The notes: generated by a model not told the origin, from the letters alone. Positions 52,514-60,786 are shown, counted from the first letter of the stretch. The stretch: 64,000 bases of DNA from JAGNZR01 sp051659505 (GCA_051659505.1 JBOFOQ010000073.1:1-64000); one strand, 5' to 3'. Translations and numbers: made by a program.

Positions 52514-53620
52514 TTAGAATTTAACATTCATAGATGCGTATGCAAGTGGTTGCCATCTCCAGTTAGATGCACCTGATTGTGCAGTTCTATTCCAGTTTCT
52601 GTACTCTGCTCCAGCTCCTGTTTTCATTGATAAAGCTTCTGTTAAGCTATATGTTAAAGATACATCCATTGTTGTATAAAGACTGTATGCTTCTTTACCT
52701 GTTGTCGCTACCGTCATATTAATGGGATCAATAGCTACACGCTTATATTGATTCATTGTGTATGCATCATATCCACCTTCAAAATTAAAGTCTACTTTAT
52801 AAGTATCTCCAGTGTATATATTTAAAGTCTTATATAAATAAAGTTCCCATATTGCTTCAAATTCTTTCTTTTCTGTTTCTAATTTTCCATTTTTCATTTC
52901 TGTTGCAAATTCGTCATTATACATGTTGTAATTTAAATATAAATTATTTTCCCATGTAAATCCTAATGGTAAGTTACCAGTTAAGTATAAATCTGTTCCA
53001 AATGTGTTTGTATAATTTTCTTTAGCTAAATCTGAAAACTTATATTTAGGTGCTATTGTAACCATATCTAAAATTCCACCTTCATTTCTATAAGGTGTTA
53101 CTCTTAGTTGGTACTCATATGTTTCTTTATTGTCAGAATGATCTCTGAACTCTACTCTTGATGTTAACATTTCTGAATGATCATAGTATGCTCTTAATCT
53201 TGTATCTGTTCCTGCTTTTGAGTCTTTATTAGGAACTCTAGAATTATCTGTTCTTTCTAAATTATTGTAATCCCTTACTCTTCCTTCTAATTTAAACTTT
53301 TCTGTAGCTTGAACACCAAAACTTGTTTGTAGTCTTGAGTATTTGTTTGCTCCTCTGTTCCACTCATCTTGAGTTGAATTTTTTACAGAACCAGTTTTAG
53401 AAATTTTATCATTTTGCCCTTCTGTATCTCCATAACCTCTGTACTCTAACCCAACATATCCAGTAGGTTTAAAAGCTGCCATTACTACTGGCTCTTCAAC
53501 CATAACTTCTTCTACCATTACTGGCTCTTCAATTATTACTGGTTGCGCTACAACTTCTTTTGCACTTGCTACTGCTGATACTACTAAAATTGATCCTAAC
53601 AACATTGCTAATCTCTTCAT
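52514..53620 (-). CDS. FomA-like outer membrane protein, copy 2
   Basis: Predicted beta-barrel protein of 368 residues. It has the same signal peptide as copy 1 (MKRLAMLLGSILVVSAVASA) and a VEEPVM-rich linker (21-46), then KPTGYVGLEYRGYGD, which begins the barrel and matches FomA-type proteins; the end MNVKF has the terminal Phe. Outer membrane insertion is expected. The GGGGAGAG ribosome site and ATG at 53620 are clear. A long leader of about 170 bases separates it from its promoter. The barrel is quite different from copy 1, with a few shared aromatic positions near the C terminus (YRNWN and WRWQPLAYAS). Confidence 0.87.
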   Translation of the reverse strand: MKRLAMLLGSILVVSAVASAKEVVAQPVIIEEPVMVEEVMVEEPVVMAAFKPTGYVGLEYRGYGDTEGQNDKISKTGSVKNSTQDEWNRGANKYSRLQTSFGVQATEKFKLEGRVRDYNNLERTDNSRVPNKDSKAGTDTRLRAYYDHSEMLTSRVEFRDHSDNKETYEYQLRVTPYRNEGGILDMVTIAPKYKFSDLAKENYTNTFGTDLYLTGNLPLGFTWENNLYLNYNMYNDEFATEMKNGKLETEKKEFEAIWELYLYKTLNIYTGDTYKVDFNFEGGYDAYTMNQYKRVAIDPINMTVATTGKEAYSLYTTMDVSLTYSLTEALSMKTGAGAEYRNWNRTAQSGASNWRWQPLAYASMNVKF

Positions 53621-53641
53621 TTTTCTCTCCCCTTTTTTCTA

Positions 53642-53668
53642 AGTATTAAAATAAATTATCTTAATACT
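53642..53668 (-). promoter_or_regulatory. Leader hairpin upstream of the FomA-like gene 2 ribosome site
   Basis: AGTATTAA pairs with TTAATACT over an 11-base loop, ending about 20 bases before the start codon. It may protect the mRNA 5' region or affect access to the ribosome site. Confidence 0.45.
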
Positions 53669-53800
53669 AGATTTTTTTTTATAAAACACTTTTTTAACTA
53701 TATTAATCTTTTCTCTCTTTAATAACAAGAAAAGAAATTAACCTAAACACTTTTATAATTTTTAAAATATAACGCACTATTTTCTTTTACTACCACAGTA

Positions 53801-53828
53801 ATTATAACATATAATAAAAAAATATCAA
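53801..53828 (-). promoter_or_regulatory. Promoter of FomA-like gene 2
   Basis: Minus-strand TTGATA, 16-bp spacer, TATAAT. The -10 is perfect and the -35 matches five of six positions. The start would lie near 53794, giving a leader of about 170 bases. Confidence 0.65.
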
Positions 53829-53890
53829 CAGTTTTTATTATATTTTTTAACTTTTTTTATTTTAATTAAAAAATAACGATTTTATAGATA

Positions 53891-53923
53891 AAAAACCCCA
53901 CAAACATTTTAGCTTGTGAGGTT
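53891..53923 (-). terminator. Terminator after rpsI
   Basis: AACCTCACAA paired with TTGTGGGGTT over a loop of about 11 bases, with a T run on the minus strand, 16 bases past the rpsI stop. Confidence 0.8.
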
Positions 53924-53938
53924 GTAATTTTATTGTAA

Positions 53939-54337
53939 TTATCTTTTTGAGAATTGAGAAGATTTTCTTGCTTTTTTCTTTCCGAATTTCTTTCTCTCTA
54001 CCATTCTTGAGTCTCTAGTTAAGAATCCTGCTTCTCTTAAAGCTGGCTTAAGAGTTTCATCAGATACTAGTAAAGCTCTAGCTACACCGTGTCTAATTGC
54101 TCCAGCTTGTCCTGAATTTCCTCCACCTTTAACATTAACTTTAATTCCAAACTTATTTAAGCTCTCTGTTAATACTAATGGTTGTTCAGCTATTCTAGAT
54201 AAGATATCTCTTCCTCCAAAATACTCTTTCATAGTTTTTCCGTTTATTTCAATCCCGTTACCACCTGGGATAAGTCTTACTCTTGCTACAGAAGTCTTTC
54301 TTCTTCCTGTTCCTAAATATTGAATCATCTCTGCCAC
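53939..54337 (-). CDS. rpsI: 30S ribosomal protein S9
   Basis: Ribosomal protein of 132 residues. YLGTGRRKTSVARVRL at the start, GGGNSGQAGAIRHGVARAL in the middle and the basic tail ending KKARKSSQFSKR are characteristic; the tail reaches into the P site of the ribosome. The start is GTG with GGAGGGAATACA upstream. It follows rplM by about 19 bases, the usual order of this pair. Confidence 0.96.
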   Translation of the reverse strand: MAEMIQYLGTGRRKTSVARVRLIPGGNGIEINGKTMKEYFGGRDILSRIAEQPLVLTESLNKFGIKVNVKGGGNSGQAGAIRHGVARALLVSDETLKPALREAGFLTRDSRMVERKKFGKKKARKSSQFSKR

Positions 54338-54356
54338 TGTATTCCCTCCTAATTAA

Positions 54357-54791
54357 TTAAAGTACAGCCTTAGCTGGTTTTTGAGCTGTATGAGTATGTT
54401 CTGCTCCTACAAATACTCTTAGTCTTGTTAATTGGTCTGCTCCTAATTTATTCTTTGGAAGCATTCTTCTAACAGCTAACATTAAAGCCTCTTCAGGTCT
54501 TTTTTCTAAAATTTCACCAAGAGTTCTTTCTTTTAATCCACCTGGGAAACCAGAGTGACTATAATATTTTTTATCAGTTAACTTTTTACCAGTTACTGCT
54601 ATTAATTCTATATTAGTAATTACAACGAAATCTCCTCCGTCAATATGTGGAGTATAAGTTACTTTGTTTTTACCCATTAATTTCTTAGCTATTTCTGCAG
54701 CTAATCTTCCTAATATTTGTCCTTGTGCATCGTAGTGGTACCAATCTCTAACGACATCTTCTTTTCTCTGCATAAAAGTATATTTTTTCAT
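54357..54791 (-). CDS. rplM: 50S ribosomal protein L13
   Basis: Ribosomal protein of 144 residues. DVVRDWYHYDAQGQILGRLA, GDFVVITN and the RMLPKNKLGADQLTRLRVF segment are characteristic. I start at the ATG at 54791, with AGGAGGA just upstream; the longer in-frame reading to 54896 would run through the leader structure and is not expected. It is the first gene of the rplM-rpsI pair and probably controlled through its leader. Confidence 0.96.
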   Translation of the reverse strand: MKKYTFMQRKEDVVRDWYHYDAQGQILGRLAAEIAKKLMGKNKVTYTPHIDGGDFVVITNIELIAVTGKKLTDKKYYSHSGFPGGLKERTLGEILEKRPEEALMLAVRRMLPKNKLGADQLTRLRVFVGAEHTHTAQKPAKAVL

Positions 54792-54807
54792 TTTTCCTCC
54801 TAATTTA

Positions 54808-54853
54808 GTTATATTTCCTTTCAATATAACGCAACGGTCCTTTGTGGGAAAGG
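54808..54853 (-). promoter_or_regulatory. Structured rplM leader, candidate autoregulatory element
   Basis: Two hairpins are possible in the RNA: CCTTT/AAAGG (54839-54853) and GTTATATT/AATATAAC (54808-54830). The loop of the second contains GAAAGG (54817-54822), which could also pair with CCTTTC (54848-54853) of the first, so the two forms compete or form a pseudoknot. It lies directly upstream of the ribosome site. Confidence 0.45.
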
Positions 54854-54903
54854 TTAAATTAGTGCTTTTATATTGGTAATGATTTTTTTCTAACAACCTA
54901 ATT

Positions 54904-54932
54904 ATTATATCACATTTTATAAAGTATTACAA
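54904..54932 (-). promoter_or_regulatory. Promoter of rplM-rpsI
   Basis: Minus-strand TTGTAA, 17-bp spacer, TATAAT, with a predicted start near 54897, which gives a leader of about 105 bases. Confidence 0.7.
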
Positions 54933-54962
54933 TATAAATATTAAGTTATTATATTTTTTTTA

Positions 54963-55694
54963 TTAATTTACAAGTTGTGGAGCCTCTTCTTCCTTTTCTT
55001 CTTGGTTCTTTTCTCCAATTTCCTCTTTGTTTTCTTCTGGTTTTGGAATTGGATTTCCATACATCCACTCCACTTGTCTTCTTACTCCAGTAAGGTCATA
55101 TTCTTTTTCTTCTATTACTATTTTATCATTTTCTGGCATAGGTATATACCCTTCTTCAAGAGCTACATTTTTGTCCAATGAAATTTGAATTTTAACTATT
55201 TTTTCAGGATTATCAAGAGGTCTAAACTCAGTTTTAACAAGTTTTATTATCCCTTCTTCTGCTTTTAGTATTTCCTCTATCATTTCTGGAGTAAACTGTC
55301 TCTGTGGCGGATAATCAGCTATGAAAAGATTCGCACTTTCTAAAAAATTCACCTCTTTTCCATTTTTTTCAAATATATCAATAGTATAAATACCTCTATC
55401 TTTTATTAAAACCTTTTCTAAATCTAATATTTTCTTTCCAACACCAAAAGGATCAATCATTGGAACAAATTCACCCATTGTTATAAGTTCATCTGTTGGA
55501 GAGTTTATTCTTATTTCAAAAACCACAGGTTTTAAAATTTTTTCAAATGTTAAGACTATTGAAAGGCTGTGTAAAGGATGTGGGTACACAGGTTGAATCA
55601 TATTATCAAACATCCCTATACAATCTATTCCTCCTGGAATTTGTCCACTCATTTGTGCTTTATGTGCCACTATTACACTTTTTAATTTTGCCAT
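54963..55694 (-). CDS. Conserved protein of unknown function, 243 residues
   Basis: Not firmly recognised. I start at the ATG at 55694 (GGAGG is 4-5 bases upstream). The N-terminal half begins KSVIVAHKAQMSGQIPGGIDCIGMFDN and seems to be a beta-sandwich-like region with an FEIRINSPTDELI stretch; this look reminds me of the DUF6941 type, but I am not sure. The last 35 residues are acidic and Pro/Glu-rich (probably disordered). There is no signal peptide. A perfect -35 and good -10 sit upstream, so it should be well expressed. It is in a unit of its own between ispA and rplM. Confidence 0.6.
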   Translation of the reverse strand: MAKLKSVIVAHKAQMSGQIPGGIDCIGMFDNMIQPVYPHPLHSLSIVLTFEKILKPVVFEIRINSPTDELITMGEFVPMIDPFGVGKKILDLEKVLIKDRGIYTIDIFEKNGKEVNFLESANLFIADYPPQRQFTPEMIEEILKAEEGIIKLVKTEFRPLDNPEKIVKIQISLDKNVALEEGYIPMPENDKIVIEEKEYDLTGVRRQVEWMYGNPIPKPEENKEEIGEKNQEEKEEEAPQLVN

Positions 55695-55737
55695 GTTTCC
55701 TCCATTTATTCTTTGTTTTATTAATATTTTTATTATC

Positions 55738-55767
55738 ATAATAAACTATTTCAACTCATATTGTCAA
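55738..55767 (-). promoter_or_regulatory. Strong promoter of the 55694 gene
   Basis: Minus-strand TTGACA (consensus), 18-bp spacer, TATTAT. It starts a short leader of about 35 bases. Confidence 0.7.
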
Positions 55768-55785
55768 GATAAAAGAACTTCTAGT

Positions 55786-56670
55786 TTAGCTTTCTCTTTG
55801 AATCATATAGTCTACTAAAGATATTAAAATTTGAGCTTGTTTGTTTTTAAAATTTGTTTTTATTATTTCTTTTGCTTCATTTCCTATGGAAAAAAGAATT
55901 TCTTTGCTTTTTTCCATTCCAAAAATTAGGGGATAAGTTGATTTTTTCGATTTCAAATCACTACCTATTGGTTTCCCTAGTTTTTCAAAATCTCCTTCTA
56001 CATCTAAAATATCATCTTTTATTTGAAATATTAATCCTAAAAGTTCCGCATACTTTATTAAAATTTCTTCTGTTTTTTTGTCAGCTTTTCCTATTATACA
56101 AGCTGCTTCTATTGGTAGTCTAAGTAACTTACCAGTTTTGTTCTCATGTATATATTTTAAAGTTTCAAAATCTATCTCTTTTCCTTCACTTTGAATATCT
56201 ACAGTTTGACCACCAATCATTCCATTAATTCCTGAATATTTTGATGTTAAAGATACTAATTTTATTATTTGAGTTGGTTCTAAGAAATTATTTTCATCTA
56301 CTAACACACCAAAAGCATACGTTAAAAGAGAATCTCCTATTAAAATACCTTCAGCTTCTCCGAATTTTTTATGAGTAGTTAATTCCCCTCTTCTATAATC
56401 ATCATTGTCTAAAGCAGGTAAATCATCATGAACAAGAGAATAAGAATGAATTAACTCTATTGCTATAGCTGTCGGTATCCCCTGTTTTTCATCTTTTTCT
56501 AAAAGCTCTAATATAGCTAAAAGTAAAATTGGTCTTATTCTTTTTCCACCATTTAAAACTGAGTATCTCATCCCTTCTGAAATCACTAAAGGATATTTTA
56601 ACTCTTTTAAACAGAGTTTTAAACTTTCATCTATTAATGCTTTTTTTTCATGTAAGTATTTTTTTAGCAC
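55786..56670 (-). CDS. ispA: Farnesyl/geranylgeranyl diphosphate synthase (IspA type)
   Basis: Head-to-tail prenyltransferase of 294 residues that extends isoprenoid diphosphates. The first Asp-rich motif is HDDLPALDNDDYRRG and the second is QIKDDILDVEGD; GGKRIRP at the start and GGQTVDIQSEG are also typical. The chain length cannot be told with certainty; Met/Tyr-type positions before the first motif would decide between C15 and C20. The start is GTG, with GAGGAGG upstream in the end of xseB. With dxs, ispG and ispH it links to the MEP pathway. Confidence 0.9.
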   Translation of the reverse strand: MLKKYLHEKKALIDESLKLCLKELKYPLVISEGMRYSVLNGGKRIRPILLLAILELLEKDEKQGIPTAIAIELIHSYSLVHDDLPALDNDDYRRGELTTHKKFGEAEGILIGDSLLTYAFGVLVDENNFLEPTQIIKLVSLTSKYSGINGMIGGQTVDIQSEGKEIDFETLKYIHENKTGKLLRLPIEAACIIGKADKKTEEILIKYAELLGLIFQIKDDILDVEGDFEKLGKPIGSDLKSKKSTYPLIFGMEKSKEILFSIGNEAKEIIKTNFKNKQAQILISLVDYMIQRES

Positions 56671-56672
56671 TA

Positions 56673-56903
56673 CTATACCTCCTCTAGCACTAACTCATCA
56701 TTTAGATCTTTTGTTACTTTAATTATTTTCCCTTGAGCTTTATTTAATAAATCTGAAGATTTTTTTAATAGTTTCATTGCTTTTTCATATTCTTTTATAC
56801 TTTCATCTAAAGTAAGTTGTCCACTTTCTAATGAATCTATTATTCCATCTATATCCTCTAAATTATTTTCAAAACTTCCTGAATTTTTTACAGCTTTTTC
56901 CAC
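56673..56903 (-). CDS. xseB: Exodeoxyribonuclease VII small subunit
   Basis: A 76-residue helical protein: SFENNLEDIDGIIDSLESG and LDESIKEYEKAMKL are typical. It pairs with XseA to degrade single-stranded DNA; xseA is not in the window. The start is GTG with GGAGGGG upstream. It lies 2 bases before ispA, the usual neighbour, so the pair is co-transcribed. Confidence 0.9.
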   Translation of the reverse strand: MEKAVKNSGSFENNLEDIDGIIDSLESGQLTLDESIKEYEKAMKLLKKSSDLLNKAQGKIIKVTKDLNDELVLEEV

Positions 56904-56922
56904 TCTCCCCTCCTTAGTACTT

Positions 56923-56947
56923 AAAAAAGCCCCACTGGACTTTTTTT
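56923..56947 (-). terminator. Terminator between rsmD and xseB
   Basis: A ten-pair stem with a four-base loop and A/T runs on both sides overlaps the rsmD stop codon. It marks the end of the prfA-prmC-queA-rsmD unit. Confidence 0.7.
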
Positions 56948-57494
56948 ATCTTGTGTAAAATGTTATAGTTTTTTTTCCATATTTTCGACAATCTGCTTTT
57001 TTAAATCCTGCCAATTCTTCATCTAAGTCCTCAAATAAATGATGTTCACAAATTATAAGACCACCTTCTGCAAGTATCCCTGCCTTTTCAATTGCAACCA
57101 TTACTTTTTGGCAAAGGTCTTGCTTGTAAGGTGGGTCCATGAATATAATATCGAATTTTTCATCTTTTCTTCCTAAGATTTCCACAGCTCTAACAACATC
57201 ATTTTTGTAGGCTCTACATCTATTTTCAAAACCTAAAGAGTTAATATTTTCAATTATTACTTTAAGTGCAGCTTGCTCTTGCTCTATCATGATAGCTTTT
57301 TTTGCTCCACGACTAAGAGCTTCTAACGCTATATTTCCAGTTCCACTAAATAAATCTAAAAATCTAGAACCATCTATATAGGGTGAAATAATAGAAAAAA
57401 GAGATTCTTTTACACTACCTAAAGTTGGTCTTGTTTCCATTCCTTTTCTACTTTTAAGTTTTTTATTTTTTGCTTCACCGGCTATTATCCTCAT
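56946..57494 (-). CDS. rsmD: 16S rRNA m2G966 methyltransferase RsmD
   Basis: Methylates N2 of guanosine 966 of 16S rRNA. The SAM motif is DLFSGTGNIALEALSRGAK and the catalytic DPPY is in IIFMDPPYKQ. The length of 182 is normal. TTAGGAG precedes the ATG. It lies 17 bases after queA and is the last gene of the unit. Confidence 0.93.
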   Translation of the reverse strand: MRIIAGEAKNKKLKSRKGMETRPTLGSVKESLFSIISPYIDGSRFLDLFSGTGNIALEALSRGAKKAIMIEQEQAALKVIIENINSLGFENRCRAYKNDVVRAVEILGRKDEKFDIIFMDPPYKQDLCQKVMVAIEKAGILAEGGLIICEHHLFEDLDEELAGFKKADCRKYGKKTITFYTR

Positions 57495-57511
57495 TTTTCA
57501 ACTCCTAATTT

Positions 57512-58543
57512 TTAATAAATAAACATTGCATCTCCAAAGCTAAAAAAATGGTATTCTTTTTTTACACCAATATCATATACAGACATCATAAACTCTCTTG
57601 TTGAAAAAGCTGACACAAGCATAAGAAGAGTAGATTTAGGTAAGTGAAAGTTTGTTATGAGTGCATCTACTATTTTAAATTTATAACCAGGATATATAAA
57701 TATCTCTGTTTCAGCTTTTCTTTCTTGTAAAATACCATTTTCATCTACTGATGACTCTAAAGCTCTTGTAGAGGTTGTTCCAACTGAAATTATTCTTCTT
57801 CCCTGGCTTTTAGCTAAATTTATTTTTCTAGCAGTTTCTTCTGGAATTTCAAAAAATTCACTGTGCATTTTATGATCTAGTACATCATCAACTTGTACAG
57901 GTCTAAATGTTCCTAGTCCTACCTCTAAAAAAACATCTACAATTTCTATCCCTTTCGCCTCTATTTTTTCTATTAAATCCTTTGTAAAATGGAGTCCTGC
58001 TGTTGGCGCTGCAACTGATTCCCCTTTCATTGCATAAACTGTTTGGTATCTATCTTTTTCTTTTAAAGTTTCCACAATATAAGGAGGTAATGGCATTTTT
58101 CCAAGTTTATCTAAAACTTCTTCAAAGCTACCATTATAAGAAAATTTTAAAACTCTATTGCCATCATCTTTTACTTCTAGTAACTCTGCTACCAGTTCAT
58201 TATTTTCTCCAATAGAAAGAGTTTGTGAGATTTTTAATTTTTTAGCATGTTTTATTAAACATTCCCAAGTATTTAAATCAATTCTCTTAATAAGTAATAT
58301 TTCCAATACTGCTCCTGTTTCTTTTCTTCCAAATAATCTAGCAGGAATCACTTTAGTTGAGTTTCTAACTAACACATCTCCTTCTTTTAGATAATCTATT
58401 ATGTTGAAAAAATTTTTATGCTCAATTGTTTGACTTTCTTTATTAACTAGCATAAGTCGAGCACTATCTCTAGGTTCTCTTGGAGTTTGCCCTATTAGTT
58501 CTTCTGGTAAATTATAATTATAATCATTTAACTTCGTCGACAT
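57512..58543 (-). CDS. queA: S-adenosylmethionine:tRNA ribosyltransferase-isomerase QueA
   Basis: Makes epoxyqueuosine in tRNA from preQ1. The start YNYNLPEELIGQTPREPRDSARLM, APTAGLHFT, and FHLPKSTLLMLVSAF are characteristic. The length of 343 is typical. The start lies in the end of prmC (20-base overlap), with GGAG in front of it. Other queuosine genes (tgt, queG) are outside the window. Confidence 0.95.
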   Translation of the reverse strand: MSTKLNDYNYNLPEELIGQTPREPRDSARLMLVNKESQTIEHKNFFNIIDYLKEGDVLVRNSTKVIPARLFGRKETGAVLEILLIKRIDLNTWECLIKHAKKLKISQTLSIGENNELVAELLEVKDDGNRVLKFSYNGSFEEVLDKLGKMPLPPYIVETLKEKDRYQTVYAMKGESVAAPTAGLHFTKDLIEKIEAKGIEIVDVFLEVGLGTFRPVQVDDVLDHKMHSEFFEIPEETARKINLAKSQGRRIISVGTTSTRALESSVDENGILQERKAETEIFIYPGYKFKIVDALITNFHLPKSTLLMLVSAFSTREFMMSVYDIGVKKEYHFFSFGDAMFIY

Positions 58544-59648
58544 CTTCTTCTCCAGTTTTTATTGCTATTACAACTCTCTCTACTCCACAATAATCTTTTA
58601 TAATTGCAATTAATTTAAATTTATTTTCTTCCATAATAGAAGCTACTTTTTCAGCTTGGTTATACCCTACTTCAAAAGCTAAGTAGCTACCAACCTTTAA
58701 AAATTCTCCTGCTTCTTTAGATATTTTTTCATAGAAAAAATATCCATCACCATTATCAGTTAAAGCTATTTTAGGTTCATATTTTTTTACTTCTATCATT
58801 AAGTTTTCATATTCATCTAAAGGTATGTAAGGGGGATTTGACACAATCAAATCAAATTCTGTTCCTTTTTGAATAGAGCTAAAAACATCTGATTTTTGAA
58901 ACACAACATTTTTTACTTCATTTAACTGAGCATTTTTAGTAGCAATTATAAGAGCCTCATCACTTATATCAACTCCTGTAACATTGCTACTAGGGAGTTC
59001 TTTCCCTAATGTAATCCCAATAGCTCCACTTCCTGTACCAATATCTAAGATTTTAGGGTTTTCAATTTCCATTAAAATTATCTTGCACTGTTCTACTAGT
59101 ACCTCAGTGTCAGAACGGGGAATTAAAACATGTTCATTAACTAAGAAAGGGTAACCATAAAATTCCCATTCTCCAAATATCTGCTGAAGTGGCTTTCTAT
59201 ACTTACCTCTTAATATTGTCATTCTTTTTATCTCTTTCAAGTCTTCCTCTTGAATTTTTTTAGACAACTGAAAATTTAAAAAACTTCTATTAACTTTTAA
59301 TACCTTAGAAAAAATATACTCAGCATCTAGTCTAAATTCAGGAACTTCTTTCTCTTTTAAATAATCAATAGTTTTATCTAAAAGTTCTAAATTAGATTTT
59401 TTAAAATCTTCTTTATCCTCAAGAACTAACTCTTTAAATGTAAGTTTATTCATTGTCATCTCTTTCAAATATCTTTTCACTGTTTCTTTATCTTCTAAAG
59501 TCATCTCTGTCTCAAAATTAGTATATAAAGCTAGTCTATCTAATTTCAAAACATGACTAATTAATTTTTCTGCTTCTAATCTTGGTTTTAAAAAAGAGTA
59601 TTTACTTAAATACTCTTCAGCAAATTTTAATATTTCTATTAGTGTCAT
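58524..59648 (-). CDS. prmC: Release-factor glutamine methyltransferase PrmC with a doubled N-terminal domain
   Basis: Methylates the Gln of the GGQ motif of release factors RF1 and RF2. The catalytic part shows LDIGTGSGAIGITL and NPPY at 271-274, and IPRSDTEVLVEQ before it. The usual N-terminal helical domain is at 88-147 (EFRLDAEYIFSKVLKVNR) and is preceded by a second, similar copy at 3-64 (PRLEAEKLISHVLKLDR). That makes 374 residues against about 280 for most relatives. The substrate gene prfA is directly upstream (gap of 2 bases). GGAAG precedes the ATG. Confidence 0.93.
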   Translation of the reverse strand: MTLIEILKFAEEYLSKYSFLKPRLEAEKLISHVLKLDRLALYTNFETEMTLEDKETVKRYLKEMTMNKLTFKELVLEDKEDFKKSNLELLDKTIDYLKEKEVPEFRLDAEYIFSKVLKVNRSFLNFQLSKKIQEEDLKEIKRMTILRGKYRKPLQQIFGEWEFYGYPFLVNEHVLIPRSDTEVLVEQCKIILMEIENPKILDIGTGSGAIGITLGKELPSSNVTGVDISDEALIIATKNAQLNEVKNVVFQKSDVFSSIQKGTEFDLIVSNPPYIPLDEYENLMIEVKKYEPKIALTDNGDGYFFYEKISKEAGEFLKVGSYLAFEVGYNQAEKVASIMEENKFKLIAIIKDYCGVERVVIAIKTGEEDVDEVK

Positions 59649-59650
59649 AA

Positions 59651-60724
59651 TTAATCTTCCGTGCTACTTAACATTTCAGCTTGATTAAATGTGATTAGTG
59701 CATCTATCATCTCGTCAATGTCTCCGTCCATAAAAGCTTCCATCTGATGACTTGTGTGCTTTATTCTGTGATCTGTTATTCTTCCTTGAGGATAATTGTA
59801 TGTTCTAATTTTTTCTGATCTATCTCCTGTTCCAACTTGAAGTTTTCTATCACTAGCTATAGAACTTCTTCTTTTTTCTGCTTCTGCTTCATATAATTTT
59901 GCAGCTAAGTGTTTCATAGCTTTTTCTCTATTTTTTATTTGTGATCTCTCATCTTGACACTGCACTATTACACCAGTTGGTAAGTGAGTAATTCTAACAG
60001 CTGAGTCAGTGGTATTTACGTGCTGCCCACCTGCTCCACCTGATCTGTATACATCAATTTTCAAATCTCCTGAATTTATTACTACATCTTTCACTTCATC
60101 TACTTCTGGCATAACTGCTACTGTTGCTGTAGACGTATGAATTCTACCTGATGATTCAGTTTCTGGAACTCTTTGAACTCTATGAACTCCTGATTCAAAT
60201 TTAAGTCTAGAATAAGCACCTTGTCCCATTATCATAAATACAACTTCTTTCATTCCACCAACACCAACTTCTTGTTGACCCATTATTTCATATTTCCACT
60301 TTCTTCTTTCTGCATATCTACAATACATTCTAAATAAATTCCCTGCAAAAAGAGCGGCCTCATCTCCTCCTGCTCCACCTCTAATTTCAACAATAACATT
60401 TTTATCATCATTTTCATCTTTTGGTAATAGTAAAAGTTTTAGATTTTTTTCATACTCTGGTAATATCTCTTCCAACTCTTTCATTTCTTCTTGAAGCATC
60501 TCTCTCATGTCTGCATCTTTTTCATTTTTTATAGCTTCTTTTGAATATTCATAATTTTCCGATGCATTTTTATACTCATTATATCTCTCTACTATTTCTG
60601 ATATATTCGTTAAAGCTTTGTTGTATTCCATCATTTTCTTAGGATCTGCTAGTACTTCTGGTTGTCCTAATAGCACTAAAAGATCACTGTGTCTTTGAAC
60701 AACTTCGTCTAATTTTTTAAACAT
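59651..60724 (-). CDS. prfA: Peptide chain release factor 1
   Basis: Ends translation at UAA and UAG. The GGQ motif is at 232-234 (GGAGGQHVN) and the codon-recognition triplet P187-E-T189 corresponds to the PxT of RF1. The length of 357 is standard. GGAG lies about 8-10 bases before the ATG. The neighbouring prmC modifies its GGQ glutamine. Confidence 0.96.
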   Translation of the reverse strand: MFKKLDEVVQRHSDLLVLLGQPEVLADPKKMMEYNKALTNISEIVERYNEYKNASENYEYSKEAIKNEKDADMREMLQEEMKELEEILPEYEKNLKLLLLPKDENDDKNVIVEIRGGAGGDEAALFAGNLFRMYCRYAERRKWKYEIMGQQEVGVGGMKEVVFMIMGQGAYSRLKFESGVHRVQRVPETESSGRIHTSTATVAVMPEVDEVKDVVINSGDLKIDVYRSGGAGGQHVNTTDSAVRITHLPTGVIVQCQDERSQIKNREKAMKHLAAKLYEAEAEKRRSSIASDRKLQVGTGDRSEKIRTYNYPQGRITDHRIKHTSHQMEAFMDGDIDEMIDALITFNQAEMLSSTED

Positions 60725-60786
60725 CTATAATCAACTCCTTTTTTCTCTATAACTTATTAATTATATCACAAAATATACTGGAAATC

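Larger units (their letters stand above)
53621..53938. other. Intergenic region: leader of FomA-like gene 2 and rpsI terminator
   Basis: These 318 bases hold, on the minus strand, the rpsI terminator (53891-53923), the FomA-like 2 promoter (53801-53828), and a leader of about 170 bases with a hairpin (53642-53668). I see no open reading frame of its own. Confidence 0.7.

Noticed and set aside
54963..55739. Phage or contractile-injection gene
   Set aside because: Considered because of the unknown protein, but all neighbours are housekeeping genes and no structural phage gene is present.
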